DNA from: Paratractidigestivibacter faecalis | Lineage (GTDB): Bacteria; Actinomycetota; Coriobacteriia; Coriobacteriales; Atopobiaceae | NCBI RefSeq assembly: GCF_003416765.1 | Contig: NZ_QSNG01000001.1 | Span: forward strand, 956,742-1,020,741 | Direction of reading: 5' to 3' | DNA length: 64,000 bases | Part shown: positions 33,079 to 40,951 of the stretch, one piece after another | Layout of the letters: the number at the start of each line of letters is the position of its first letter | Position numbering within the stretch: the first letter of the stretch is position 1 | The notes under the pieces: model-generated | What the model was told of the DNA's origin: nothing | Database searches by the model: none | The model's input: the letters and a program-made list of their open reading frames with translations, nothing else | Program-made: the position numbers and the translations under genes

Positions 33079-34842
33079 CTAGCTCCTGCGCTCGGCGACC
33101 TCGGCCAAGACGTCCGCGATGAAGTCGTCAAGCTCGCGCTGGACGGTCTCGTTGGAACGGTCGCGGACGGAGATGTTGCCGGCCTCGACCTCCTTCTCGC
33201 CCAGGATCAGCATGTAGGGCACGCGGTCGGTGGAGCGGGCCTCGCGGATCTTGTAGCCGATCTTCTCGTCGCGGTCGTCGCAGGCCACGCGGATGCCGGC
33301 CTCCTCGAGCCTGGCCGTGACCTGGTGCGCGTAGTCACGGCTCTTCTCGGAGACGGGAAGGACCTTGACCTGGACGGGAGCGAGCCACGTGGGGAACTTG
33401 CCGGCGTAGTGCTCGATGAGGATGCCAATGAAGCGCTCGATGGAGCCAAAGCAGACGCGGTGAAGCATGATGGGGCGCTTCTTGGAGCCGTCGGCGTCGG
33501 TGTACTCGAGGTCGAAGTTGATGGGCATCTGGAAGTCGAGCTGGACGGTGCCGCACTGCCAGGTGCGACCCAGGGAGTCCTCCAGGTGGAAGTCGATCTT
33601 GGGGCCGTAGAAGGCGCCGTCGCCCTCGTTGACCTCGTAGTCCATGCCGAGCTTGGTGAGGGCGGTCTTCAGGCCCTCCTCGGCGCGCTCCCAGTCCTCG
33701 TCGGAGCCCATGGAGTCCTCGGGGCGCGTGGAGAGCTCGACGTGGTACTTGAAGCCGAACTTCTGGTACACGGAGTCGATGAGGTTGACCACGCCGACGA
33801 TCTCGTCGGTGAGCTGGTCGGGACGGACGAAGAGGTGCGCGTCGTCCTGGTTGAAGCAGCGCACGCGGAACAGGCCGTGCAGGGCACCGCGCAGCTCGTG
33901 GCGGTGCACAAGGCCGATCTCGCCGGCGCGGATGGGCAGCTCGCGATAGCTGTGGGGCTTGGAGGCGTAGACGAGCACGCCGCCCGGGCAGTTCATGGGC
34001 TTGATGCAGTACTCCTCGTCGTCGATGACAGTGGAGTACATGTTGTCCTTGTAGTGGTCCCAGTGGCCGGAGGTCTTCCAGAGCTGCTTGTTCATGATGA
34101 GCGGCGTGGAGATCTCCACATAGCCGGCCTTGTGGTGGATCTCGCGCCAGTAGTCGAGCAGCGTGTTCTTGAGAATCATGCCGTTGGGCAGGAAGAACGG
34201 AAAGCCGGGGGCCTCGTCGCGCATCATGAAGAGGTCCATCTCGCGGCCGATCTTGCGGTGGTCGCGCTTCTTGGCCTCCTCGAGCAGGCGCATGCGCTCG
34301 TCGAGCTCGTCCTTGGTGGCAAAGGCGATGCCGTTGATGCGCGTGAGCATCTTGTTGTTCTTGTCGCCCTTCCAGTAGGCGCCGGAGACGCCCGTGAGCT
34401 TGAAGGCCTTCAGGGCCTTGGTGTAGGTGAGGTGCGGGCCGACGCACATGTCGATGTACTCGCCCTGCTGGTAGAAGGTGATGCGGGCGTCCTCGGCAAG
34501 ATCGCCGATGTGCTCCACCTTGTACTTCTCGCCGCGCTCCTGCATGAGGGCGACGGCCTCCTCGCGGGGAAGCTCGAAGGTGGTGAACTTGAGGTTCTCC
34601 TTGCAGATCTTCTTCATCTCGGCCTCGATGGCGGGGAAGTCATCCTCGGAGATCTTCTTCTCGCCGAGGTCCACATCGTAGTAGAAGCCGTTGTCGGTGG
34701 CGGGGCCGTAGGCAAAGTCCGCCTCGGGATACAAGCGCTTGATGGCCTGGGCCATGATGTGGGCCGCGCTGTGGCGGATGACGTGGGTGACCTCGTCAGC
34801 CGGGCACTCGTCCACGTGGCCGTCGTTGTAGAGAACCTTCAT
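33079..34842 (-). CDS. thrS: Threonyl-tRNA synthetase lacking a full TGS domain
   Basis: This 587-residue class II synthetase has the editing-domain signature HSAAHIMAQAIKRLYP already at residue 25 (HxxxH) and MCVGPHLTYTK near residue 135. Motif 2 is RHELRGALHGLFRVRCFNQDD and motif 3 is RFIGILIEHYAGKFPTWLAP. The usual ThrRS is about 640 residues with a TGS domain of about 60 residues; here the N-terminus is only about 20 residues before the editing domain, so TGS is missing or rudimentary. The start at 34842 follows AGGAAGAGG. A possible Thr leader peptide and terminator lie upstream. Confidence 0.96.
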   Translation of the reverse strand: MKVLYNDGHVDECPADEVTHVIRHSAAHIMAQAIKRLYPEADFAYGPATDNGFYYDVDLGEKKISEDDFPAIEAEMKKICKENLKFTTFELPREEAVALMQERGEKYKVEHIGDLAEDARITFYQQGEYIDMCVGPHLTYTKALKAFKLTGVSGAYWKGDKNNKMLTRINGIAFATKDELDERMRLLEEAKKRDHRKIGREMDLFMMRDEAPGFPFFLPNGMILKNTLLDYWREIHHKAGYVEISTPLIMNKQLWKTSGHWDHYKDNMYSTVIDDEEYCIKPMNCPGGVLVYASKPHSYRELPIRAGEIGLVHRHELRGALHGLFRVRCFNQDDAHLFVRPDQLTDEIVGVVNLIDSVYQKFGFKYHVELSTRPEDSMGSDEDWERAEEGLKTALTKLGMDYEVNEGDGAFYGPKIDFHLEDSLGRTWQCGTVQLDFQMPINFDLEYTDADGSKKRPIMLHRVCFGSIERFIGILIEHYAGKFPTWLAPVQVKVLPVSEKSRDYAHQVTARLEEAGIRVACDDRDEKIGYKIREARSTDRVPYMLILGEKEVEAGNISVRDRSNETVQRELDDFIADVLAEVAERRS

Positions 34843-34891
34843 CGCTAAAACCTCTTCCTTTGGGCAATGAGCCAACTCAGTGTACTAGACA

Positions 34892-34981
34892 TGAAAAAAG
34901 CCCGCACGCCGGGAGAACCCGGTGCTGGGCGATTATGTGGCGCCTGTCACGTGGCCTCGCGGCCCTTGAGGGACAGACGCC
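34892..34981 (-). promoter_or_regulatory. Attenuator-like leader of thrS
   Basis: On the minus strand, just after the leader-peptide stop, GGCGTCTGTC pairs with GACAGGCGCC (34981-34939). A terminator follows: GCCCAGCACCGGG with CCCGGCGTGCGGGC and TTTTTT (34930-34892). The layout of leader peptide, pause-type hairpin, terminator and structural gene fits transcription attenuation. Confidence 0.6.
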
Positions 34982-35025
34982 TAGATAGTCTGGGTGGTAC
35001 GGATGCCCTGGTGCGGCATAGACAT
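34981..35025 (-). CDS. Putative 14-residue thrS leader peptide
   Basis: The ORF reads MSMPHQGIRTTQTI and stops. AGGAAAGG lies 9 nt before the ATG. Three of the last five residues are Thr, with Thr-Thr-Gln-Thr-Ile immediately before the stop, as expected if stalling at Thr codons controls the downstream hairpins. It is too short for any domain, and its role is inferred from position, composition and the terminator before thrS. Confidence 0.5.
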   Translation of the reverse strand: MSMPHQGIRTTQTI

Positions 35026-35128
35026 GCTGGATTGCCTTTCCTGCGACTGCATTGCCCTCTGGTTTACCACAAACGCGCGTCGCTTAGCCACCGGGCAACA
35101 AACGCGTAGCAAATCACCGCCTGCCCGC

Positions 35129-35171
35129 CCCCGCAAATTGGGGACGTGTTCAATTTTGCGCAAATTTGAAC
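35129..35171. repeat. REP-like palindrome copy A, left part (split by IS)
   Basis: CCCCGCAAATTGGGGACG, TGTTCAATTTTGCGCAAA, TTTGAAC. Together with 36614-36632 it rebuilds a nearly perfect palindrome of about 62 bp once the IS and one AAC duplication are removed. Confidence 0.85.
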
Positions 35172-36610
35172 GGGGGTGCGGACGAAAAGTTGGACGCCGA
35201 CAGGCGTCCGGATTGGAGCCCGCAATGTACTCGAGCGACGAGAGGGACGCCATCCTGGGGCTCTGGCGCGAGTCCGGCCGGCCGGCCCACAGGTTCGCCA
35301 GGGAGTCGGGGCTCGCCTCCGCCGAGTCGATCAGGCGCTGGGCGTCCGGCGACCTGGGCGTCGGCTGGCACGCCCCCTATACTCTTGCCCAGAGGGCCGA
35401 CGCCGCGCGCAGGGCGCTCGCCGGGGAGGACCCCGCCGAGGTCGCCGCGTCGATCGGCTGCCACCCGGAGACCGTGCGCGGCTGGGCCCGCGCCGCGGGG
35501 AGGGAGGGCGAGGTGTCGCTCGCGAACGGACGGGGCGCCCCGCGCGTGCCGCCGCCGGCCGACCCCGGGGACCTGGAGGCCCTCAGGGCCGAGAACCGGG
35601 CCCTGAGGCTGGAGCTCGCCAGGGCCGAGGCGGTGTTGGACGTCCTAAAAGGAGGCGGCCCGGGGCGGGGCCCGGACTCGCTGACGGCGGCGGAGAGGGC
35701 GCTGGTCGCCGACGCCCTTAGGCCCGGGTTCGGCCTGGAGGACGCCCTGCGCGCGGCCGGCGTGGCGCGCAGCACCTACTACTACCACCGCGCCCGCAGG
35801 GGCGCCCCCGACCGCCTGGCCGCCCTGAGGGCGCGGGTGCGCGCCCTGTTCGAGGCCGGGGGCGGGGCCTGGGGCTACCGCACGATATGGGCGAGGCTGC
35901 GCCTGGACCCCGACGAGCCCCTGGCGGTCTCCGAGAAGGTCGTGAGGCGCGTCATGCGCGAGGAGGGGCTCGAGGTGCGCTACCTGAGGCGCCGCAGGCG
36001 CTGGAGCAGCTATGCCGGCGAGGTCTCCGAGGCCCCTCCCAACCTGCCGCTGCGCCCCGACGGCACCCACGACTTCTCCGCCTCGCGCCCCAACGAGCTG
36101 TGGGTCACCGACGTCACCATGTTCACGATAGGGTCGGGGCGCTGCTGGCTGTCGCCGGTGGTCGACTGCTTCGACGGGGCGGTCGTGGCGTGGACCCTGT
36201 CGGAGTCCCCCGACGCCCGCATGGCCGACTCGATGCTGGAGGCGGCGGCCTCGACGCTCGCGGCCGGCGAGCGGCCCGTGGTCCACACCGACCGCGGCTG
36301 CCACTACAGGTGGCCGGGCTGGGCGGCGATATGCGAGCGCCACGGCCTGGTGCGCAGCATGTCGAGGAAGGGCCGCAGCCCCGACAACGCCGCGGCCGAG
36401 GGCTTCTTCGGCCGGCTCAAGCAGGAGTTCTACCACGGCAGGGACTGGTCCGGGGTGGGCTTCGAGGAGTTCCGGCGGCGCCTGGCGGGCTACCTCGCCT
36501 ACTACAACTCGGGCAGGATCAAGCGGAGCCTGGGGTGGAGGAGCCCGGAGCAGTACCGCAGGGACCTGGGGTACTCTCTCCGTAGTGTCTAAGAAATTGT
36601 CCGCACCCCC
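35172..36610 (+). mobile_element. IS3-family insertion sequence, 1439 bp
   Basis: The terminal inverted repeats begin GGGGGTGCGGAC at both ends. A 3-bp direct duplication AAC flanks it (35169-35171 and 36611-36613). It holds one transposase gene. The target is a REP-like palindrome, whose two halves lie outside the ends. The ends, the 3-bp duplication and the DDE transposase all agree with IS3-family transposition. Confidence 0.92.
35225..36592 (+). CDS. IS3-family transposase (single ORF)
   Basis: This 455-residue protein has a helix-turn-helix region near residues 1-95 (SAESIRRWASGDLG, IGCHPETVRGWARAAG) and a short coiled-coil (LRAENRALRLELARAEAVLDVLK near residues 120-142, in pieces). An HTH_21-like segment follows, and then a DDE integrase core with Asp in VTDVTMF near residue 295, Asp in VHTDRGCHY near residue 355 and Glu in NAAAEGFFG near residue 392. 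IS3 elements usually make OrfAB by frameshifting; here OrfA and OrfB regions are in one continuous frame. It appears intact, with a Met start 53 bp inside the left end. Confidence 0.92.
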   Translation: MYSSDERDAILGLWRESGRPAHRFARESGLASAESIRRWASGDLGVGWHAPYTLAQRADAARRALAGEDPAEVAASIGCHPETVRGWARAAGREGEVSLANGRGAPRVPPPADPGDLEALRAENRALRLELARAEAVLDVLKGGGPGRGPDSLTAAERALVADALRPGFGLEDALRAAGVARSTYYYHRARRGAPDRLAALRARVRALFEAGGGAWGYRTIWARLRLDPDEPLAVSEKVVRRVMREEGLEVRYLRRRRRWSSYAGEVSEAPPNLPLRPDGTHDFSASRPNELWVTDVTMFTIGSGRCWLSPVVDCFDGAVVAWTLSESPDARMADSMLEAAASTLAAGERPVVHTDRGCHYRWPGWAAICERHGLVRSMSRKGRSPDNAAAEGFFGRLKQEFYHGRDWSGVGFEEFRRRLAGYLAYYNSGRIKRSLGWRSPEQYRRDLGYSLRSV

Positions 36611-36632
36611 AACACGTCCCCAATTTGCGGGG
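36611..36632. repeat. REP-like palindrome copy A, right part
   Basis: AAC duplication followed by ACGTCCCCAATTTGCGGGG, the mirror of the left arm at 35129-35148. Confidence 0.85.
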
Positions 36633-36645
36633 CGCAGCGGCAGCA

Positions 36646-36684
36646 AAAGGCCAGGCGAGAAGAGCACGCTTCTCGCCTGGCCTT
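36646..36684 (-). terminator. Terminator of the zinc-ribbon membrane protein gene
   Basis: AAGGCCAGGCGAGAAG pairs with CTTCTCGCCTGGCCTT over 16 bp, followed on the minus strand by TTTTGC. Confidence 0.85.
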
Positions 36685-36708
36685 GGGTGCGGGGGTGATG
36701 CGCGGCCG

Positions 36709-37140
36709 CTACTGGATGCGGGTGCGGCAGTAGGGGCAGACCTTCCAGTCCGCGTTGAGCGGGCGGTGGCAGGTGGGGCAGACGTTGCGGACCTGCGTGT
36801 TGCAGATGGGGCAGACCACAAAGTCACGGTCGATGGGGGCGCCGCACTTGGGGCAAATGCCGTAGTGGGAGAGCTGGTGCTCGCGCAGGGCGATGTCCAG
36901 GTCCTGCTCCTCGCGGTCGATGAGGTAGGAGCTCGGACGCAGGATGACGTAGGCGAGCAGGCCCACGATGGGGATGACGGAGATAATGGCCCACATCCAC
37001 CAGGGCTCGGCGCCGCGGCGCTGGGCGTCGCGGATGACGTAGACGATGGAGAGGATGTACAGCATGACGACGCAGATGACCATGAGGTAAAGCACCATGC
37101 GAACCTCAGGGGTGATGAGCTGGTCGAGCAGTTCCTGCAT
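36709..37140 (-). CDS. Membrane protein with double zinc ribbon
   Basis: This 143-residue protein has two N-terminal helices (near residues 16-36 and 48-68, the latter WWMWAIISVIPIVGLLAYVI in part). A cytosolic tail follows with four CxxC pairs: CPKCG, CPICN, CPTCH and CPYCR near residues 95-140, the spacing of a double zinc-ribbon domain. The first part resembles phospholipase D-nuclease N-terminal-like membrane domains. Function unknown; probably a membrane scaffold or sensor. Monocistronic. Confidence 0.8.
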   Translation of the reverse strand: MQELLDQLITPEVRMVLYLMVICVVMLYILSIVYVIRDAQRRGAEPWWMWAIISVIPIVGLLAYVILRPSSYLIDREEQDLDIALREHQLSHYGICPKCGAPIDRDFVVCPICNTQVRNVCPTCHRPLNADWKVCPYCRTRIQ

Positions 37141-37217
37141 GTTTGGGACTCCTTCTTGTGACTTCAGTCAGGCGGCCGTGACGCATGCCGCGGCAACTCG
37201 CACGATTGTAGCAGAGC

Positions 37218-38624
37218 CTACGCCAGAAGGCCTGCGACCTCGCCCGCAAGGGTGATGGAGCCGCAGGCAACGTAGGATTCTCCACACAAAGCCGACGTTG
37301 CGCAGGCCACGTCCGGGTACTCGGCCGTGACCGTGGCGCCGGCCTCGCGGAAGAGCCCGGCGAGCTCGTGGGCCGCAAGAGCGCGTGGCGAGGCGGTCTG
37401 GGTCACGCAGACCGAGGGGAACGCGGGGGCCAGCAGACGCACGATGCCGGCCACGTCCTTGTCGGCCAGGACGGCGCAGAGAAGCTGCGGGCGGCGGGCC
37501 ACGTCAGGCTCCACGGCCACGACGGCGGCGAGAAACGCCTCGACGCTCTGCGGGTTGTGACAGGCGTCGATGAGGACGGGCGGCTCCGGGCGCAGCAGCT
37601 GGAAGCGGCCGGGCGCGGGACAGGTGACCAGAGACTCGAAGAGGGCGTCCTGGGCAAGGGCGCGGCCGAGGTGTGCCTCGGCCAGCGCGACGGCGCAGGC
37701 CACGTTGGCGGCCTGGTAGCCGGGCTTGAGGCAGGCGAGCTCCACGTAGAGGGAACGCGGGGTGTTGACGGAGAGCTCGAGCGGGGCGCCCAGGCGGTTC
37801 GGCCGCTTGGTAACGCCAAAGCTGGCCTGCGGCAGGCCGGCGTGCTCGCGCGCGATGCCGGGGTGCATCTCGCCGGCCACGTCGGCGCGGTCGAGCGCGC
37901 GCACGAGGGTGGGCGTGACGCCGGCCGCGCGGCACTGCTCGAGGAAGACGTCCTCCACGCTCGTGGGCGTGGCGCAGCCGACGCCCAGGACGCAGGCGCG
38001 GCCGGGCTTGATGATGGCGGCCTTCTCGCCCGCGATGGCCTCCAGGGTGTCGCCGAGGATGCGCGTGTGGTCAAGGCCGATGCCGGTGACAGCCACGCTG
38101 CGGATGGACTTCATGGCCGAGGTGGCGTCCCAGCGGCCGCCCATGCCGCACTCCAGGACGGCCACGTCGACGCCGGCCTCGGCAAAGACCACGGCGGCGG
38201 CCACGGTCAGGGTGTCGAACTCCGTGACGTCGTAGGGGCGCTCGCCCGCGGTGGCGCGGCGGGCGTTGACGCGGCGGCCGGCCTCGGCCGCGGCGGCGAT
38301 GCCATGGGCGAAGGCGGCCTCGCTCACGGGGGCGCCGCCGACCTCCATGCGCTCGGTGTAGCTGACGAGCTCCGGCGAGGTGTAGAGCGCCACGGACAGG
38401 CCCTCGCCCGCCAGGATGGCGGCGGTGAAGCGCGAGGTGGACGTCTTGCCGTTGGTGCCGGCTATCTGGACGCAGTCGTAGCGGAGGTCGGGGTCGCCCA
38501 GCTCGGCGAGCATGTCCTCGACGGTCTCCAACATGGGGCAGATGCCAAAGCGCAGCGCCGAGTGGAGCTGCTCCAGCGCCTCGTCATACGTGAGGTCCGC
38601 GACCTCGAAGGGAACCCTGTACAT
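37218..38624 (-). CDS. folC: Folylpolyglutamate synthase / dihydrofolate synthase
   Basis: This 468-residue Mur-ligase-like protein has the P-loop IAGTNGKTSTSRF near residue 52, the ECGMGGRWDAT segment near residue 155, GLDHTRILGDTLEAIAGEKAAI near residue 175 (in pieces) and the C-terminal DACHNPQS near residue 350. It adds glutamates to folates, and in bacteria often also makes dihydrofolate. The start has CAGGAGGAAAG upstream. It is last in the folate/C1 gene series but separated from folE by a large palindrome, so it may be read separately. Confidence 0.95.
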   Translation of the reverse strand: MYRVPFEVADLTYDEALEQLHSALRFGICPMLETVEDMLAELGDPDLRYDCVQIAGTNGKTSTSRFTAAILAGEGLSVALYTSPELVSYTERMEVGGAPVSEAAFAHGIAAAAEAGRRVNARRATAGERPYDVTEFDTLTVAAAVVFAEAGVDVAVLECGMGGRWDATSAMKSIRSVAVTGIGLDHTRILGDTLEAIAGEKAAIIKPGRACVLGVGCATPTSVEDVFLEQCRAAGVTPTLVRALDRADVAGEMHPGIAREHAGLPQASFGVTKRPNRLGAPLELSVNTPRSLYVELACLKPGYQAANVACAVALAEAHLGRALAQDALFESLVTCPAPGRFQLLRPEPPVLIDACHNPQSVEAFLAAVVAVEPDVARRPQLLCAVLADKDVAGIVRLLAPAFPSVCVTQTASPRALAAHELAGLFREAGATVTAEYPDVACATSALCGESYVACGSITLAGEVAGLLA

Positions 38625-38651
38625 CTTTCCTCCTGACAGGACAGCGGGGAC

Positions 38652-38764
38652 GTTGTTAGTTACCTGGGAAAGGGGACACCCTTGGCAGGTGCCTGGCGGA
38701 CGCCCTCTGCCGGGAGCCTGGCTCTTCTCGCCAGGAGTGTCCCTTTTACCAGGTAATAATCAAC
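38652..38764. repeat. 113-bp imperfect palindrome between folE and folC
   Basis: The left arm GTTGTTAGTTACCTGG, GAAAGGGGACAC pairs with GTGTCCCTTTTACCAGG, TAATAATCAAC (22 of 28 match). An inner CCTGGCG pairs with CGCCAGG. It shares the AAGGGGACA-type motif with other intergenic repeats of the window. It may end the fhs-folE transcript. Confidence 0.7.
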
Positions 38765-38783
38765 GCCCCCCAGCGTCTGGTGG

Positions 38784-39377
38784 CTAGCGGTTGCTGCCGA
38801 GCATGAGCTGCATGGCCTCCTGGCGGCACTTGATCTCCTTAAGGCAGCCGCGGACGGCGGACGTTGTGGTCTTGGAGCCCGCGGAGCGCACGCCGCGCAT
38901 GGTCATGCAGGTGTGCTCGGCCTCCAGGACCACGAGGACGCCCAGCGGGTCGAGCTCGCGCACCATGGCATCGGCGATCTGCGCGGTCAAACGCTCCTGC
39001 AGCTGGGGGCGCTTGGCGTATCCGTTGACGCAGCGGCTAATCTTGGAGAGGCCCGTCACGTGCCCGTCGCGCGGGATGTAGCACACGTGCGCCTTGCCGA
39101 CGAAGGGCAGCAGGTGGTGCTCGCACATAGACGAGAAGGGGATGTCACGGACAATGACCATCTCCTCGTTGCCCGGCTCGTGGAACTGCTTGCGCAGGTG
39201 CGCGCCCGGGTCCTCCTGCATGCCGCCGAAGATCTCCTCGCAGGCGCGCGCCACGCGGTCGGGCGTGCCCTGCAGGCCCTCGCGGTCCGGGTCCTCGCCT
39301 ATGGCGAGAAGGAACTCGCGGACGGCGGCCTCCACGCGGGGCTTGTCGAGCTTGGAATAGCGAAGGTCCTGGCTCAT
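38784..39377 (-). CDS. folE: GTP cyclohydrolase I
   Basis: This 197-residue protein has the zinc/catalytic segment [22 protein letters not shown] near residues 80-101 (in pieces), [10 protein letters not shown] near residue 107 and the C-terminal zinc Cys in [11 protein letters not shown] near residue 155. It opens GTP to dihydroneopterin triphosphate, the first step of folate synthesis. Its ATG overlaps the folD stop (ATGA), so it is coupled to the C1 genes. Confidence 0.96.
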   Translation of the reverse strand: MSQDLRYSKLDKPRVEAAVREFLLAIGEDPDREGLQGTPDRVARACEEIFGGMQEDPGAHLRKQFHEPGNEEMVIVRDIPFSSMCEHHLLPFVGKAHVCYIPRDGHVTGLSKISRCVNGYAKRPQLQERLTAQIADAMVRELDPLGVLVVLEAEHTCMTMRGVRSAGSKTTTSAVRGCLKEIKCRQEAMQLMLGSNR

Positions 39378-40246
39378 GCGCGGACGCTCCTCTCGGCTGC
39401 CGCGCGCTCCGCGGCCTCGATGACGTGCCTGGCAAGAATCGCCGTGGTCACGGCGCCCACGCCGCCTGGGACGGGCGTGATCGCGGCCACCACGGGCTCG
39501 GCGGCGTCAAAGTCCACGTCCCCCACCAGGCGCCGGCTCTTCTCGTCCCAGTTGATGCCCACGTCAACCACAACCTGGCCGGGCGCCACGCAGTCCGCGC
39601 CCACGGTGCCGGCGTGCCCGGCGGCCGCCACCAGGACGTCCGCGCGGCGGCACTCGGCGGAAAGGTCCGCCGTGCGCGTGTGGCACATGGTGACGGTGGC
39701 GTTTCTGGCCTGGAGCATGAGCGAGACGGGCTTGCCGATGACCAGCGAGCGCCCGACCACGGTCACGCGCGCGCCCTCGAGCGCAACGCCATAGTGGCCG
39801 AGCACCTCGAGGACGGCCTCGGCCGTGCACGGGGCAAACTCGCCCGCACGGCCCGCGAGCGTGGACAGAAGCGAGGCGTCGGTCATGCAGTCGACGTCCT
39901 TGCCCGGGTCAAGGGCGGCCGCGGCGACGCGCTCGTCAAGCTGGGACGGCAGCGGCCGGAACATGAGGCAGCCGTGCACGGAGGCATCGGCGTTGACGTC
40001 GGCCACGCAGGCGAGAAGCTCCTCCTGCGTGCAGCCAGCGCCAAGGACGCGCACGTCGGCGTCTATGCCGACCTTCTCGCAGCGCTTGAGGAGGCCGCGC
40101 TCGTAGGAGAGGTCGTCGGGGCGCTCCCCCACCCGGATGACGGCAAGTCGCGGTGTGACGCCGGCGGCCTTGAGAGCATCGGCGCGGGCGGAGAGGCGCT
40201 CGGTGAGCGCGCGGGCGACGGGCGCGCCCTTCAACAGCTCGGCCAT
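39374..40246 (-). CDS. folD: Methylenetetrahydrofolate dehydrogenase/cyclohydrolase
   Basis: This 290-residue protein has the catalytic Tyr/Lys region [19 protein letters not shown] near residue 46, [10 protein letters not shown] near residue 90 (PLP motif), DVDCMTD near residue 107 and the NADP loop [16 protein letters not shown] near residue 155. It interconverts methylene-, methenyl- and formyl-tetrahydrofolate. The start is fixed by TGATG overlap with the upstream cyclodeaminase gene; a longer frame upstream is antisense noise. Confidence 0.96.
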   Translation of the reverse strand: MAELLKGAPVARALTERLSARADALKAAGVTPRLAVIRVGERPDDLSYERGLLKRCEKVGIDADVRVLGAGCTQEELLACVADVNADASVHGCLMFRPLPSQLDERVAAAALDPGKDVDCMTDASLLSTLAGRAGEFAPCTAEAVLEVLGHYGVALEGARVTVVGRSLVIGKPVSLMLQARNATVTMCHTRTADLSAECRRADVLVAAAGHAGTVGADCVAPGQVVVDVGINWDEKSRRLVGDVDFDAAEPVVAAITPVPGGVGAVTTAILARHVIEAAERAAAERSVRA

Positions 40247-40893
40247 CAGGACTCCCTTCTGACCTTGGCGGTCGTGGCGGCAGACAGCTTGCGAGCGCGG
40301 GGCACCCACTCGCACAGAAGCGCGTCGCACTCGCGCTCCAGCTCGGCGGCGCGGGCGCGGTCGCGCATGGAGGCCGTGTTGACGTAGACGTTGACCGAGG
40401 ACGCCTCCATGGCGGCGCGGCAGAGGTGCGCTCCGCACGCCACGTCGGAAAGGAGCATGCACGAGCCCTTCTGGCCCAGCTCCTCCAGGGCCATGAGGGC
40501 CCTGGCGCAGCTGACCATGGTGCGGTAGGGCGGCAGCGCGGCCTCGTGCAGGGCCGCCTCCACGGCGTCGGCGCGGGCGGGGTCCTCCCGCGGCAGGGCG
40601 TAGGCGGCGGAGACGAGGCCATAGGCCCGCGCGTCCTCGTCCACCAGGACAAGAAGCTCGTGGCGGATGCGCTCGGCCTGCGCCAGGGCGAGGCGAACGT
40701 CGGCCTCGACCGCAGCGTAGCGAGACTTGCCCACGGTGTAGTTGGCGACCATGGACGCAAGCGCGGCGCCCAGGGCGCCCACGAGCGCCGCCGCGCCGCC
40801 GCCTCCGGGAACGGGCTCGCGCGCGGCGAGGCGCTCGGCGAAGTCGGCGGCGGCAAGCGCCGCCAGGCCGGTGGAACTGGTTTCAGAAAGCAT
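40246..40893 (-). CDS. fchA: Cyclodeaminase/cyclohydrolase family protein
   Basis: This 215-residue protein of the formiminotransferase-cyclodeaminase family starts [30 protein letters not shown] (in pieces, residues 16-45), the diagnostic glycine-rich folate-binding segment. In acetogens and purinolytic anaerobes the stand-alone form (FchA) converts methenyl- or formimino-tetrahydrofolate. It sits between fhs and folD, completing the formate-to-methylene-THF route. Because folD can also carry cyclohydrolase activity, one activity may be redundant. Confidence 0.88.
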   Translation of the reverse strand: MLSETSSTGLAALAAADFAERLAAREPVPGGGGAAALVGALGAALASMVANYTVGKSRYAAVEADVRLALAQAERIRHELLVLVDEDARAYGLVSAAYALPREDPARADAVEAALHEAALPPYRTMVSCARALMALEELGQKGSCMLLSDVACGAHLCRAAMEASSVNVYVNTASMRDRARAAELERECDALLCEWVPRARKLSAATTAKVRRES

Positions 40894-40951
40894 GTAACTC
40901 CGAAGCGTTTTGAAACAGGAATGAGAAGAAGAAACTGTCCCTTTTTCTCAA

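Noticed and set aside
34981-35010. GGGTGGTAC on the plus strand looks like a T-box motif near thrS
   Set aside because: It is on the strand opposite to thrS and lacks the following CGCG. On the sense strand the same bases encode the leader-peptide Thr codons.
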